A stretch of DNA of 64,000 nt from Chondromyces crocatus (GCF_001189295.1 NZ_CP012159.1:10559856-10623855); one strand, 5' to 3'; shown: positions 17,236 to 31,259, counted from the stretch's first letter. Notes: generated by a model from the letters alone, not told the origin. A program made the numbers and translations.

Positions 17236-19187
17236 TTGCTCCCTCGCCTCCCTGTCCAGGCCATCTGGCCTCACTGGCGCTCCGCGTGGATCCTTCACGA
17301 GGATGCCGATCTCCTCGTGGTGGCCAAGCCGGCCGGCATCTCGACGCACGCGCCCGAGCCGGACCGGACCGACGATGCCTGGAGCCGCCTGCGCGCCTAC
17401 CTCACGGAGACCCGAGGTGAGACGGATCCGTATCTGGGGATCCACCAGCGGCTCGATCGGGACACGTCCGGCGTGTTGTCGTTCACACGGCGTCGCGAGG
17501 CGAACGCTTCGCTCGCGCGGCAGTTCGAGGGACGCGAGGTCGAGAAGACGTACATCGCTGCGGTGACGTGGGCGGAGGGGCGTCAGCTCCCCTCGGTGCT
17601 TCGCCACCTGCTCGTGCCGGGCGAGGACGGCGCCATGCGCGCGCTGCCGCTGGCCGGGGCGCACGACAAGGGCGGCGCGCGACGGGATCCGCGGGGGCAA
17701 GAGGCGGTGACGCGCTGCCGGGTGCTATCGCGTCGAGGAGACCGGGCGCTGCTCGAGCTGCGGCCGGAGACGGGGCGCACGCACCAGCTCCGGGTGCAGC
17801 TCGCGGCGGAAGGGCTGCCCATCGCAGGCGACAAACTCTACGGGGGAGCGGCGGCGCCACGCTTGCTGCTCCATGCGGCGGCGCTTTCGCTGCGCCATCC
17901 GGAGGGAGGCGCCCCGATCACCTTCCGTGCCCCCGCGCCGCCCGAACTCGCAGGCTGGCTGGAGCCCTCGCAGAGCGTGGCGCTCACGGACCCGGCGGTC
18001 GTCGCGCGCGCCCTCTCGGAGGCGTCCGATCGGCGGTACGGGCTCGCCCATGACGAGGGGTTGACGGCATTTCGCCTGGTGAACGGGGGTGGGGACGGGC
18101 TGCCCGGGGTGGCGGTGGACGTGTATGGCGAGCACCTCGTGGTGTCGCTGTCCTCGGAGGAAGCGGAGAGCGCGCGGGACGTGATCCTGGACGCGGTCTA
18201 CCGCCTCGGGGTCGAGGAAGGGGACCTGCCGCGGGTGCGGGGGGTGTACGTGAAGAGCCGCCCGAAGCATGCGAGCGTGATCGTGGACACGCGGCGGGAC
18301 GAGTTCGCGCCTCGGCAGGCAGTCCGCGGCGAGAGCGCGCCAGAAGCGTTCACGGTGCTCGAGGGCGGGCTGCCCTACGAGGTGCGCCTCGGCGACGGGC
18401 TGTCGACGGGGATCTTCCTCGATCAACGGGAGAACCGGCGGAGGGTGCAGGCGCTCTCGGGCGGCGCGCGGGTGCTGAATCTGTTCGCCTACACCGGGGC
18501 CTTCACGGTGGCAGCGGTGGCTGGCGGCGCACGCGAGAGCGTGACGGTGGATGTCTCGCGCGGAGCGATGGCGTGGGCGCGGCGGAACCTGGACGCGGCC
18601 GGCGCCGACCCCGGGGCGCACGTGGTGGTGGAAGCCGACGTCTTCCCCTGGTTGAAGGCCGCAGCGAAAGCTGGCGAGCACTATGACCTGGTGCTGCTCG
18701 ATCCGCCGAGCTATGCGACGACGAAGAAGAGCCGTTTCAGCGCCGAGAGCGACTACGGAAAGCTCGCTGCGCTGGCCCTCTCGGTACTCTCGCCGGGTGG
18801 CAGGCTGCTCTCGTGCACGAACCACCGCGGGATCGCGCGAGGCACCTTCCGACGACGCCTGCGCAACGCCGCACACGAGGCAGGGTGCGCGCTGGAGCAG
18901 CTCAAGGATCTGCCCGATCCCAGCGATTTCCCGCCTGAACCCGGCGCGGAGCCTCACCTGAAGAGCGTGCTCGCGACCCTCGCTCGACGCCCCGCACGCG
19001 ACGCCGCTCCCGCACGCGATGCCGCACCCGCGCGCGACGCTGCGCCCACACGCGACGCTGCCCCTGCGCGCTCGGCCCCGACGCCTGGAGGTCCTGCTCG
19101 CACCGAGAAGAGAGCGCCAGGGACGGCACCCGGAAGCCGACGTCCGCCTCGTCAGAAGCATCGAGATCAGAAGCATCGAGGTCGATC

Positions 19188-19191
<4 letters not shown>
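17236..19191 (+). CDS. Fusion of RluA-type pseudouridine synthase and RlmI-type SAM methyltransferase
   Basis: A 651-residue protein joining two RNA-modification enzymes. Residues ~15-230 are an RluA-family pseudouridine synthase (HQRLDRDTSG at 70-79 with catalytic Asp74, later GRTHQLRVQL and GDKLYG). Residues ~265-595 are a class I methyltransferase of the RlmI/RlmK type: N-terminal PUA-like part, LNLFAYTGAFTV at about 414 for SAM binding, and DPPSY near 490 as the catalytic loop. The last 50 residues are a basic ARDAAP-repeat tail. The only in-frame start is TTG at 17236, 12 bases after an in-frame stop. Both halves are expected to act on 23S rRNA; which sites is not visible. Its stop overlaps the PRPP synthetase ATG. 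Confidence 0.85.
18991..19062 (+). repeat. Four 18-base in-frame repeats (ARDAAP tail)
   Basis: Four consecutive 18-base units of the type cccgcacgcgacgccgct near the 3' end of the fusion gene, encoding a repeated six-residue Ala/Arg/Asp/Pro motif. Confidence 0.7.
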
Positions 19192-20102
<911 letters not shown>

Positions 20103-20118
20103 GAAATACCGAGCGCGT

Positions 20119-21060
20119 CTACGGGCAGGCGACCCGCCAGGCATCGAGATCGATACGCTTGATGATCGTGCTCAACCCGAGCGGCTGCGTCACCGCGCAC
20201 ACGGTCGCGGTCTCGCTCTCGTCGACATATTCGGCGTGGAGCACCGCTTTGCCCGCTGCAATGAAGTTTCCCTCGTAAGCATCGCATTCACTGTACGCAA
20301 AGCACTCCTCATTGAGGGCCCAGTCGAAATACGGCTCGAGCGCGTCGAGCTGGTCCACGTCATTCTTGAGCCCCACCGAGAGGCCACGGGCGTGGGCCTC
20401 CTCGGCAATGAAGCGGTTGTAGTCGAGCTGGTCCGTCGCCGTGAGTCCAAGACCATTGTCGTTCGTATAGCCGTCGACGTTGTCGGGCTCGACGGCATCA
20501 CATCCGCGCTGGACAGCGAGATCGAGCCGAGCGCGCATGATCTGGCGGACCTCCGCGCTCCGGACATCCACCCAGAGTTCGTCCTGGAATGGGGGATCGA
20601 GTGGGCTCCCCTTCACGGAATCGGGAAAGTCGCTGGAGTCCGGACGGTAGCTCTCGTAGCTGCCCGCGCTGAAGTAACAGAGGATGCTGCGACCCGCGGC
20701 GCGGAGGGTCGCGAACTCCGCGTCCGTGGTGGTGACCAGGTCGACGTCATAGACAGGGACGTCGATCGACGTATCGAGGGGTAGGCCCGAGAGTTGCCAC
20801 TGCCACGCGATCCCCGTGGCGAGCTGAAGCACGCCATCGCCGCCAGCGCCACCGCCGCCACCAGCGCCGCCCCCGCCCGTCGCGTCGTTGCCCCCTGCGC
20901 CATCGCCACCACCACCAGCGGCCCCGGCACCTCCCCCACCCGCACCGTCCGTGCTCCGACCGCCATCGTCATCCCCGCACGCAATGGGGGCGCTTGCAGC
21001 CATCAGAGCAGCGACGACGAGCGGAAAACGGCTCCGGAGCGTGGATTGCATGAGGCTCAT
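20119..21060 (-). CDS. GH114-like (TM1410/endo-alpha-1,4-polygalactosaminidase family) lipoprotein
   Basis: A 313-residue secreted protein: hydrophobic signal, probable lipid attachment at Cys28 (weak lipobox PIAC), then about 45 residues of Gly/Ala/Asp linker, then a TIM-barrel-like domain of the GH114/TM1410 family. Typical blocks are WQWQLSG, CYFSAGSYESYRPD, VEPDNVDGY and VGLKND, with acidic residues in the second and third. Known relatives cleave polygalactosamine-type exopolysaccharide, so a role in matrix remodelling is plausible. The start at 21060 fits the signal peptide; 21096 is an alternative. It is convergent with the PRPP synthetase gene, with a 16-base gap. Confidence 0.8.
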   Translation of the reverse strand: MSLMQSTLRSRFPLVVAALMAASAPIACGDDDGGRSTDGAGGGGAGAAGGGGDGAGGNDATGGGGAGGGGGAGGDGVLQLATGIAWQWQLSGLPLDTSIDVPVYDVDLVTTTDAEFATLRAAGRSILCYFSAGSYESYRPDSSDFPDSVKGSPLDPPFQDELWVDVRSAEVRQIMRARLDLAVQRGCDAVEPDNVDGYTNDNGLGLTATDQLDYNRFIAEEAHARGLSVGLKNDVDQLDALEPYFDWALNEECFAYSECDAYEGNFIAAGKAVLHAEYVDESETATVCAVTQPLGLSTIIKRIDLDAWRVACP

Positions 21061-21154
21061 CTTATGCACGCCAACCCACCGCAGAAGAAGCGCCACCTCA
21101 CGAAAGGGGCGCGCCCTCGGTGGCCGACAGCGCAGATAATGCTATTGACAATGG

Positions 21155-22342
21155 GTGCCATTTCGTGCCTTGGCGCCGGATGTCGAGGGATACGCTGTCC
21201 AGACCGTAAGGTGCGCACTGTACGCAGTGCTCCTTCTGGTCACAGTCGGTTGTGCGAGGACGGTTCCCCCACGTTACGCCGAGGTGCTCTCCAGATCACC
21301 GGTTGAGCCACCAGGGAACGTCGAGGACAAGCTGGTGCCGCCGGTGGGCGCCTGCCGCAGCCGGGCGTGGGAATACCTCGCCAATCGCGGTGAGCTGCTT
21401 CCGGAGCTCTCGCCGTCGCTACGCGACGAGACGGCGGCGGTGCTGCGGGGTCTCCACCCCGTCGCGCGGCGTGTGCTCGATCGGGTCCATGGCGTCTGGT
21501 ACGCGGAGAACCTGAGCGACGCCGCCGCCGTGTTTCTGACGTGTTCGGTCGACGAAGAGACTGCCACGGGAGGCTTCATCCTCCTCGACGCTGCGCAGTT
21601 TCCCTTCGATAGACCCTTGAAAGACGTCGAGGTCCCCGCGCTCTACTGGCGCGCCCTCGCGCTGGATCCTGGGGCCATCGTTGGTGACGACGATCCTCTC
21701 CGCCGCCCACGCGGCTCGGATCGCATCAGCGCGCTGCATCACGCGGCCCGCTACCTGCTCCTCCACGAGCTGGGCCACGCGCTGTCTCTGCTGGCTGGCG
21801 AGTTCATCCTCGATGGGGAGCGGCGCATGCAGATCCGGGGCGAGACCGGGTTCACAGGGTTCTCGTGGCGGCTGATGACCACCGACGCGACCACGCTGCC
21901 TGGCACGCGTGATGGCGCGACGGTGCGGGCCGTCGTGCCTCGCTACGGGCTGGATCCCATGACCTGGGGGACCTTGCTGGACACGATCGGCGCCGACCCC
22001 GACCCGCTGGTACCGGGGTATGCGCTGACACGGCCCAGACGCACGCCGGCGACGCTGGCACGCGACGTCTGTGCAGGTGGGCTCGCGCTGGTCGGAGCAG
22101 GCTTCGTGACCCCCACCGCGGCGCGCTATCCCACGGAGGACTTCGCCGAGATGTTCGCGCACGCGATCCTCGCCGACGAGGGCAAGCTCCTGCCCGAAGA
22201 TCGCATCCTCGTGGATCTGCCCGGCTGCGGGCGCCGACGGCTCCCGTCCCCCTACCACGCGGCCTCGGTCGCACCCAAGCGAGCCTATCTGGAGCACGCG
22301 CTGGGCCTCGATGGTGGAAGGTGGCGGTCCGCGCGCCGTTGA
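21155..22342 (+). CDS. HELGH-motif putative zinc metallopeptidase lipoprotein
   Basis: A 395-residue protein with a lipoprotein signal (hydrophobic LYAVLLLVTV, then GC at residue 33) and a gluzincin-like zinc motif H204-E-L-G-H208 in a helix (LLLHELGHALSLLAG). A later TEDFAEMFAH near residue 325 could supply the third, glutamate ligand. Everything else is unfamiliar. The start is uncertain: GTG at 21155 or TTG at 21170, neither with a clear ribosome-binding site. It would act in the periplasm or at the outer membrane. Proteolysis is inferred from the motif only. Confidence 0.65.
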   Translation: MPFRALAPDVEGYAVQTVRCALYAVLLLVTVGCARTVPPRYAEVLSRSPVEPPGNVEDKLVPPVGACRSRAWEYLANRGELLPELSPSLRDETAAVLRGLHPVARRVLDRVHGVWYAENLSDAAAVFLTCSVDEETATGGFILLDAAQFPFDRPLKDVEVPALYWRALALDPGAIVGDDDPLRRPRGSDRISALHHAARYLLLHELGHALSLLAGEFILDGERRMQIRGETGFTGFSWRLMTTDATTLPGTRDGATVRAVVPRYGLDPMTWGTLLDTIGADPDPLVPGYALTRPRRTPATLARDVCAGGLALVGAGFVTPTAARYPTEDFAEMFAHAILADEGKLLPEDRILVDLPGCGRRRLPSPYHAASVAPKRAYLEHALGLDGGRWRSARR

Positions 22343-22391
22343 GGGCGCTGCGCGTTTGACGCGAGGCGCGAGCACGGCGACCCTGGGCCCC

Positions 22392-22520
22392 ATGAGGCTC
22401 TCTGGCTCCCTGCTCGTCCTGGCCCTGCTCGCCCTCACAGGTCTCTCGGCCTGCGTACGCCAGGCCGCGCCAGCGCAACGCCCCTCCGGCTGTAGCTGCA
22501 GCGCTCGGCCAGCGCGCTAG
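22392..22520 (+). CDS. Very small putative lipoprotein
   Basis: A 42-residue product starting at the ATG at 22392: a textbook signal with a hydrophobic core (LLVLALLALTG), lipobox LSAC, then only about 20 mature residues containing two more cysteines. It lies 49 bases after the metallopeptidase-like gene and just before the convergent uvrB end. Small toxin-release or entericidin-like lipoproteins look like this, but the call rests on the signal alone. Confidence 0.45.
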   Translation: MRLSGSLLVLALLALTGLSACVRQAAPAQRPSGCSCSARPAR

Positions 22521-22543
22521 CAGCTCAGCCTCCAGCGCACGCT

Positions 22544-24754
22544 CTAGCGGCTCTTGCTCTTGGCCCGCCCCCGGCTGGGCGCCGTACCTGCCGGGCCCGC
22601 CGTGCTGCGACGACGACCCGACCCGCTCGATGCTGGCCGTCGCTCCTTGGTGGGCTTCGCGACGCTCGCCTCGACGACGTCCTCGACGCCTTGCTGTGCC
22701 TTGAGGTTCCGGAGCTGATCGCGCAAGCGCGCGGCCTTCTCGAACTCCAGGTTCTCGGCGGCCGTGAACATCTCCTGCCGCAGCGCCTCGATCTGGTCCG
22801 CAATGTCGAGCTTGTCGCGCGCAGCCTGCGGCGAAGCGGTGCGGGCCGGCCCCTTGGACACGGCGTAGTAGTCGCGCCCGCCGGAGGTGGGTGACAGGTC
22901 CAGGATGGCCTTCTTCACCGTGGCCGGGGTGATGTTGTGCTCGATGTTGTACGCCTCCTGGATGGCTCGGCGGCGGTCGGTCTCCCCGATCGCGTGCTTC
23001 ATCGCGTCCGTGATGCGGTCGGCATACATCAACACATGGCCGCGCACGTTACGGGCAGCGCGGCCGATGGTCTGGATCAGCGAACGCGGGCTGCGCAGGA
23101 ACCCCTCCTTGTCCGCGTCGAGGATGGCCACCAGCGAGACCTCGGGGAGATCGAGACCTTCACGCAAGAGGTTGATGCCCACCAGCACGTCGAACTCACC
23201 CCGGCGTAGATCGCGCAGGATCTCCACCCGCTCCAGGGTGTCGATGTCGGAATGGAGGTACCGCACCCGCACGCCCAGCTCGGTGTAGTACTCGGTCAGA
23301 TCCTCGGCCATGCGCTTGGTCAAGGTGGTGACCAGCACACGTTCGCCAGCGCTCACCGTCTCGCGGACGCGCGCGAGCAGCTCGTCCACCTGACCCGCCA
23401 CCGGGCGCACCGTGATCTGCGGATCGGTGAGCCCCGTGGGCCGGATGATCTGCTCGACGACGGTTCCCCCGACGCGCGTCAGCTCGTACTCGCCCGGCGT
23501 GGCGCTGACGAAGAGCACCTGGTTGTAGTGCTCCTCGAACTCCTCGAACTTGAGGGGGCGATTGTCCAGCGCGCTCGGCATGCGGAAGCCATGCTCGACG
23601 AGCGTCTCCTTGCGCGCCCGATCACCACGGTACATCGCCGCCACCTGGGGGATGGTCTGGTGGGACTCGTCGACGATGAGCAGGAAGTCCTTGGGGAAGT
23701 AGTCGATCAGGGTCGGCGGAGGCTCGCCGGGGTTCCGGCCCGAAAGGTGCCGGGAGTAGTTCTCGATGCCGTTGCAGAAGCCCATCTGCTCGAGCATCTC
23801 CAGGTCGTACATCGTCCTCTGCTCGATGCGCTGCTTCTCCAGGAACCGGCCCGCTTTGTCATAAAACTCGATCCGGGTCTGGAGCTCTTCGCGGATGGAG
23901 GCGATGGAGCGGCGGAGCTGCTGCTGCTCGGTGACGTAGTGGGACCCTGGATAGACCGCGTAGCGGTCGAGCTGACCGACGACCTTCCCGCGGACCGGGT
24001 CGACCTCCTTGATGGCCTCGATCTCGTCACCGAAGAACTCGACGCGGATGGCGAGCGACTCCTCGTAGGCCGGGAAGATCTCCACCACGTCACCGCGCAC
24101 CCGGAACGTGCCGCGGTGAAAGTCGACGTCATTGCGCAAGTACTGGATGTCGACCAGCCGCCGCAGGAGCTCGTCTCGCCGGAACTCCTCGCCCTTCTCC
24201 AGCTTGATGAGGAGCCCGTGGTAGCTCTCCGCCGAGCCGATGCCGTAGATGCAGCTCACCGAAGCGACGATGATCACGTCCGGCCGCGAGAGGAGCGCGT
24301 GCGTGGCCGCGTGGCGCATCCGGTCGATCGCGTCGTTGATGATCGCGTCCTTCTCGATGTACGTGTCGCTGGCCGGGACGTAGGCCTCGGGCTGGTAGTA
24401 GTCGTAGTAGCTGACGAAATACTGAACCGCGTTGTTCGGGAAGAGCTCACGCATCTCCCCGTAGAGCTGCGCCGCCAGCGTCTTGTTCGGCGCCAGGATG
24501 AGGGTCGGCTTCTGGAGGTGCTCGATGACCTTGGCAGCCGTGAACGTCTTTCCGCTGCCGGTGACGCCGAGCAGCACCTGGGACTGTTCGCCTCGATCGA
24601 ACGCTGAACTGATCTCTTGAAGGGCGCGCGGCTGATCACCGCAGGGCTTGAATTCCGAGACCAGCTCGAAGGAAGTGGGCATGAAGGGCGGGACCATATC
24701 GGGCGCCTGACCGCCCTGCAACCCCGCAGAATTCCGTCCTAAAGGCAGATTCAT
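22544..24754 (-). CDS. uvrB: Excinuclease ABC subunit B
   Basis: UvrB, the damage-verifying helicase-like subunit of nucleotide excision repair, loaded by UvrA and partner to UvrC. It is 736 residues. It shows Walker A GVTGSGKT, the beta-hairpin region [12 protein letters not shown], the DESH helicase motif II, motifs V and VI ([22 protein letters not shown]), and a C-terminal UVR domain ([22 protein letters not shown], two helices). It is longer than typical (about 670) because of a basic Ser/Arg tail and perhaps 24 extra N-terminal residues; the in-frame ATG at 24682 ([11 protein letters not shown]) matches the usual start. Neither start has a clear ribosome-binding site. It is divergent from the radical SAM gene. 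Confidence 0.97.
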   Translation of the reverse strand: MNLPLGRNSAGLQGGQAPDMVPPFMPTSFELVSEFKPCGDQPRALQEISSAFDRGEQSQVLLGVTGSGKTFTAAKVIEHLQKPTLILAPNKTLAAQLYGEMRELFPNNAVQYFVSYYDYYQPEAYVPASDTYIEKDAIINDAIDRMRHAATHALLSRPDVIIVASVSCIYGIGSAESYHGLLIKLEKGEEFRRDELLRRLVDIQYLRNDVDFHRGTFRVRGDVVEIFPAYEESLAIRVEFFGDEIEAIKEVDPVRGKVVGQLDRYAVYPGSHYVTEQQQLRRSIASIREELQTRIEFYDKAGRFLEKQRIEQRTMYDLEMLEQMGFCNGIENYSRHLSGRNPGEPPPTLIDYFPKDFLLIVDESHQTIPQVAAMYRGDRARKETLVEHGFRMPSALDNRPLKFEEFEEHYNQVLFVSATPGEYELTRVGGTVVEQIIRPTGLTDPQITVRPVAGQVDELLARVRETVSAGERVLVTTLTKRMAEDLTEYYTELGVRVRYLHSDIDTLERVEILRDLRRGEFDVLVGINLLREGLDLPEVSLVAILDADKEGFLRSPRSLIQTIGRAARNVRGHVLMYADRITDAMKHAIGETDRRRAIQEAYNIEHNITPATVKKAILDLSPTSGGRDYYAVSKGPARTASPQAARDKLDIADQIEALRQEMFTAAENLEFEKAARLRDQLRNLKAQQGVEDVVEASVAKPTKERRPASSGSGRRRSTAGPAGTAPSRGRAKSKSR

Positions 24755-24874
24755 TGCATTGCTGTGCGGGTCTCCGTGTTCCAGCCTGCGCTCTCTGGAC
24801 CCGCTCGCGCGGCCTCACGACTGCGGTGGATGTGCCGCGCAGCAGCTCACCGTGCTAGGTGCCGGGAGCCCAAC

Positions 24875-27964
<3,090 letters not shown>

Positions 27965-28027
27965 CTGGGCCTGCCTGTGCCACGCCCCAGACCCATGTCC
28001 GTCCTCCGTGGCGTCGGCTTCACTCCA

Positions 28028-28061
28028 TGACACCGTTGTCAGGGGTCGCGTACGCGACCCC
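28028..28061. promoter_or_regulatory. Adjacent dyad and 20-bp perfect palindrome after the radical SAM gene
   Basis: tgaca-ccgt-tgtca at 28028-28041 is followed directly by ggggtcgcgtacgcgacccc at 28042-28061, a perfect 20-bp palindrome. It lies 64 bases after the radical SAM stop. It could terminate that transcript or be an operator; with no T-run and no loop in the palindrome, a protein site is at least as likely. Confidence 0.5.
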
Positions 28062-28202
28062 CCACCAAAACACGCTGAAACTGCGCTTTCCAGCCAACGA
28101 AAGCCGAGGAGTTCGAGGTCGGCACCACTCTTGCTCCTAGTGGGTGTCGTCGCGGACGGCGGTTGCCAACTCTCGCGAGCTTCTTCGCTTTCCTTGCACG
28201 CT

Positions 28203-28257
28203 GGCGCGCCGCCGGTGGCCTGATCCGCAAGACGGATTGTGCCACCGGCGGCGCGCC
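28203..28257. repeat. Long perfect hairpin (17-bp arms, nested inner stem)
   Basis: The 17-base arm at 28203-28219 (ggcgcgccgccggtggc) is perfectly complementary to 28241-28257. The 21-base loop itself contains atccg and cggat, which can pair. The gene-free stretch from 27965 to 28309 holds only this and the dyads at 28028. It precedes the histidine kinase start by about 50 bases, so it could be a leader structure or a mobile palindromic element. Confidence 0.7.
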
Positions 28258-28309
28258 GCCTTCCTTCGCTTCTTCTTCGCTTGCTTCCCTTCCAGTATGC
28301 TCGGAAGGC

Positions 28310-29029
28310 ATGTCCGACGCTGAAACCTCCGACCTGGAGTGGCGTGCGGCGCGTCTCGCAGCAGCCGGCGCCGTGGGCGCGAGTGTGGCGCATGAACTCC
28401 GCAACGCCCTCGCCATCGCGGAGTCATCGCTCTATCTCGCCCAGCGAGACCTCGACGATCGAGCCCGCGTTTCAGGTCACCTGACCAAGGTGGCCGCCGA
28501 GATCCGGAAAGCGCACCAGGTCATCGGCAGCGTGCTCGGGCTCGCACGCGGAGAGCCTTTGCGATGCGAGCCCGTCCCGCTGCTCCAGTTCCTCGAAGCT
28601 GCACGTCACGGCCTCGTGACCCCCGGGCACATACGCTTCGTCACCGCAGTGGAGCCCGCGGATCTCAGCGTCTGCTGCGATCCCATCCTGCTCGAGCGGG
28701 TGTTCTCCAATCTCTACCTCAATGCGGTCGACGCGCTGAGCGAGCGCCCCGAAGGGACCATCGCCACCCGCGCCTGGCGCACCGGCGACCAGACCTGGCT
28801 GGAAGTCGAGGACGACGGCGAGGGGCTGCACCCGACCATCCAGGAGCGCATCTTCGAGCCGCTCGCCACCACCAAGGCCGCCGGCACGGGGCTCGGACTG
28901 GTCCTGAGTCGCGTGATCGTCGAAGCGCACGGAGGCACGATCAGCGCCCTGACGAGCGAGCGAGGGGGCACCGTGTTCAGGTTGTGGTTGCCCGTGGTGA
29001 GCGACTCGGCCTGCTACGGGAGCGTGTAG
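28310..29029 (+). CDS. Orphan sensor histidine kinase (no sensor domain)
   Basis: A 239-residue kinase reduced to catalytic parts: dimerisation/phosphoacceptor helix with His28 in VAHELRN, N box NLYLNAVDAL, G1 box DDGEG, F box FEPLATTK and G2 box GTGLGL. There is no transmembrane, PAS or GAF region and no response regulator nearby, so it must receive its signal through a partner and phosphorylate a regulator encoded elsewhere, a common arrangement in myxobacteria. The ATG at 28310 gives a compact protein; a TTG at 28163 would add 49 residues encoded across the long hairpin, which is unlikely. Confidence 0.85.
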   Translation: MSDAETSDLEWRAARLAAAGAVGASVAHELRNALAIAESSLYLAQRDLDDRARVSGHLTKVAAEIRKAHQVIGSVLGLARGEPLRCEPVPLLQFLEAARHGLVTPGHIRFVTAVEPADLSVCCDPILLERVFSNLYLNAVDALSERPEGTIATRAWRTGDQTWLEVEDDGEGLHPTIQERIFEPLATTKAAGTGLGLVLSRVIVEAHGGTISALTSERGGTVFRLWLPVVSDSACYGSV

Positions 29030-29220
29030 GAGGTCCACGCCTCGAATCTCTGGCGCAATCACGAGGAGCGGATGTTCGCTCTCGCTGTGCATCACCTTCA
29101 CTCGTCTGCGAAGCCCTGGTCATCCCGACTACCTGGTCCGCCCCATGCTTGACCTGGGGGGACGCCGCCCTGCTGGAGCGCCCGTCGCGCCCACGAGGAC
29201 GGCGCCACGGGAGCCGGGCC

Positions 29221-30708
29221 ATGAGATCTGCTTGGGTACGGAGAGGCGTCTGGACATTGTTCGCAGCAATGCTCTCGGGTTGTGCCGTCGACACCGCGAA
29301 TGAAACGAGCGGGGTAATGCTCCATGAGCCCGTCCGAACACCAGCCCGAGCACCGATTGGAGCGCCTGGCGAAGAAGATCTGTGGAGCGGGACCTCCTGC
29401 CTTTTCAGCAGCGCGCTGGGAGGACCCGAGTTCGTTGGAGGGAATGGCAATCCGGGAGCCTCGCTCGCGCTCGATCATGCCGGGAATGCCTTCCTGGGGG
29501 GTGATTTCCAGGTTGAGATGAAGATCGGGGGTGAGGCCTTCTCGAGCGTCGAAGGGAGCGTCGACATCTTCGTGACGAAGGCACGTGAGACTGGCGGCAT
29601 CGCCTGGAGCAGACACTTCGGCGACCGGGAGAAACAGCACCTCTCGGACGTGGCGGCAGCCCCCGATGGCGGCGTCGTCTTCACGGGCGTCTTCAGCGGA
29701 ACCATCGACTTCGGTGGTGGCCCACTGACGGCGACCGTGCCCGCCATCTACCTGGTGAAGCTCGACGCAGAAGGACAGCATGTCTGGAGCCGCAGCTTCC
29801 ACGACGAAGAGACGATGACCTGGGCCTACGCCGTCACCGTCGACCCTGCAGGCGACGTCGTTCTGTACGGGAACCTCGAAGGGTCTCTGGACTTCGGCGG
29901 GCTCGAACTCGAGACGGGGGGGCTCTTCCCGTTCCTCGTCAAGTTCGACGATCAGGGCCGCCCGCTCTGGGGCAAATCATTCAGAGGATCGACCGATCAG
30001 ACACCGCTCGCGATCGCGACGGATCAGACGGGGAACATCTACGTCACGGAGGAGGCGAAATACGCCACGATCGACGGCAAGCACCTCATGGGCGACGCCT
30101 TCTCCAACGCGCTGACGGCCAGCTTTGCCCCCGACGGGACGCTCCGCTGGGCCCGCATCTTCAGGGAGCGCCAGGGCGCGACGTCCAGCGGCGCACCGGA
30201 CACCATCCCGGTCTCGATGGCGGTCGATCCCTCCGGCAACGTTGCCCTGACGGGGGTCTTCGGCGGGACGATCGACTTCGGGAGCGGCGCGCTCACGGCG
30301 GCCGATCCCCATGGCTACGCATCCTACGTGGTGAAGCTGAACACGCACGGCGACGCCCTCTGGAGCGTCGCCCTCGACACGGACACGGTGAAGTCGGTCG
30401 GCTTCGATGGGGTGGGTGATGTGCTGGTCGGTGGCTCGTTCGCGGAGCGGCTCCTCCTCGGCGATACCCTCCACGTCACGGATGGCGACGCCGACATCTT
30501 CGCCGCGCGGCTGAACGGCACCAACGGGACACCCAGCTGGAGCCACAGCCTCGGCGACGGGGCCGACCAGCGGGCGACCCGCATCGCCATGGATCAGGGG
30601 GGGCGGCTGGTCCTCACGGGCGTCTTCGACGGCAGCCTGGATCTCGGCTGCGGCGCGCTGTCCAGCGGAAGCGGCAACGACCTCTTCCTCGCTGGCCTGT
30701 GCCCCTGA
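29221..30708 (+). CDS. Beta-propeller-like (SBBP/delta-60-type repeats) lipoprotein
   Basis: A 495-residue surface lipoprotein (signal ending LSGC, Cys21) made of repeated ~45-50-residue blades. Each contains a G-(V/N)-x-x-x-G-x-x-x-x-x-(I/L)-D-F-G block (FTGVFSGTIDFGG, LYGNLEGSLDFGG, LTGVFGGTIDFGS, LTGVFDGSLDLGC) alternating with a FVTKARETGG or YLVKLDAEG unit followed by W. Such SBBP-type proteins are frequent in myxobacteria and are presumed outer-surface or secreted binding proteins. No enzymatic motif is visible. The start at 29221 is set by the signal peptide. Confidence 0.78.
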   Translation: MRSAWVRRGVWTLFAAMLSGCAVDTANETSGVMLHEPVRTPARAPIGAPGEEDLWSGTSCLFSSALGGPEFVGGNGNPGASLALDHAGNAFLGGDFQVEMKIGGEAFSSVEGSVDIFVTKARETGGIAWSRHFGDREKQHLSDVAAAPDGGVVFTGVFSGTIDFGGGPLTATVPAIYLVKLDAEGQHVWSRSFHDEETMTWAYAVTVDPAGDVVLYGNLEGSLDFGGLELETGGLFPFLVKFDDQGRPLWGKSFRGSTDQTPLAIATDQTGNIYVTEEAKYATIDGKHLMGDAFSNALTASFAPDGTLRWARIFRERQGATSSGAPDTIPVSMAVDPSGNVALTGVFGGTIDFGSGALTAADPHGYASYVVKLNTHGDALWSVALDTDTVKSVGFDGVGDVLVGGSFAERLLLGDTLHVTDGDADIFAARLNGTNGTPSWSHSLGDGADQRATRIAMDQGGRLVLTGVFDGSLDLGCGALSSGSGNDLFLAGLCP

Positions 30709-30803
30709 ACCTCACTGCACGAGAGAAAGCTCCCCCGCCAGCACAGCGCCCCTCATTCACACGCCAGCGGCGCGCGCCCCCGCTGCCCCTCCGGCGGTGG
30801 GCA

Positions 30804-31259
30804 TCATGCTTCTGCGGCCGTCGAGCCATCCCCCTCCTGCTCGACGACCACCTCTTGCCCGGCCGTGGACCAGTGCATCTGCACGAACACCCACGCCTCG
30901 TCCCGATGCTCTGCAACCGCCGTGACGCGGATGTTCCGATGATCGAGCACCTTCTCGCCGGCCCTGGCCTGGAAGCGCAGCGAGGGCGAGCCGACGCAAG
31001 CAGCTCGCCCTCCGGCCAGCTCCAGGACGACCAGCGTGTCGGGGTCGATGGACACGCGCAGCTCGGCGAGGGCATCGAACTGCCGCATGAATGCGGATTC
31101 GAGAGCGGGCCAGCCCCGGAGGTGCAGGTTGGCCTGCGTCCCGTAGAACAGCAGATCGGCGTCCCGCGCGAAGAGCGCGCGCAGACCCTCCATGTCGTAA
31201 TCGGTGAGCGCTCCCGTGAAACGCGCCACGAGCTCACAAACGTCGGCGATCGCTGCCAT
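30804..31259 (-). CDS. SnoaL/NTF2-like domain protein
   Basis: A 151-residue protein with the cone-shaped NTF2-like fold signature: an N-terminal helix pair ending VARFTGALTDYDMEGLRALFARDADLLF, then LRGWPALESAF and C-terminal strands ending in AWVFVQMHWS. Members are small-molecule isomerases, hydrolases or just binding proteins, so no reaction can be given. The ATG at 31259 follows aggagagg by about ten bases, which fixes the start against longer open frame upstream. Confidence 0.75.
   Translation of the reverse strand: MAAIADVCELVARFTGALTDYDMEGLRALFARDADLLFYGTQANLHLRGWPALESAFMRQFDALAELRVSIDPDTLVVLELAGGRAACVGSPSLRFQARAGEKVLDHRNIRVTAVAEHRDEAWVFVQMHWSTAGQEVVVEQEGDGSTAAEA

Noticed and set aside
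21135-21173. ttgaca and gataat near the metallopeptidase start as a sigma-70 promoter
   Set aside because: They are in the wrong order, and nothing resembling a -10 lies 16-18 bases after ttgaca.
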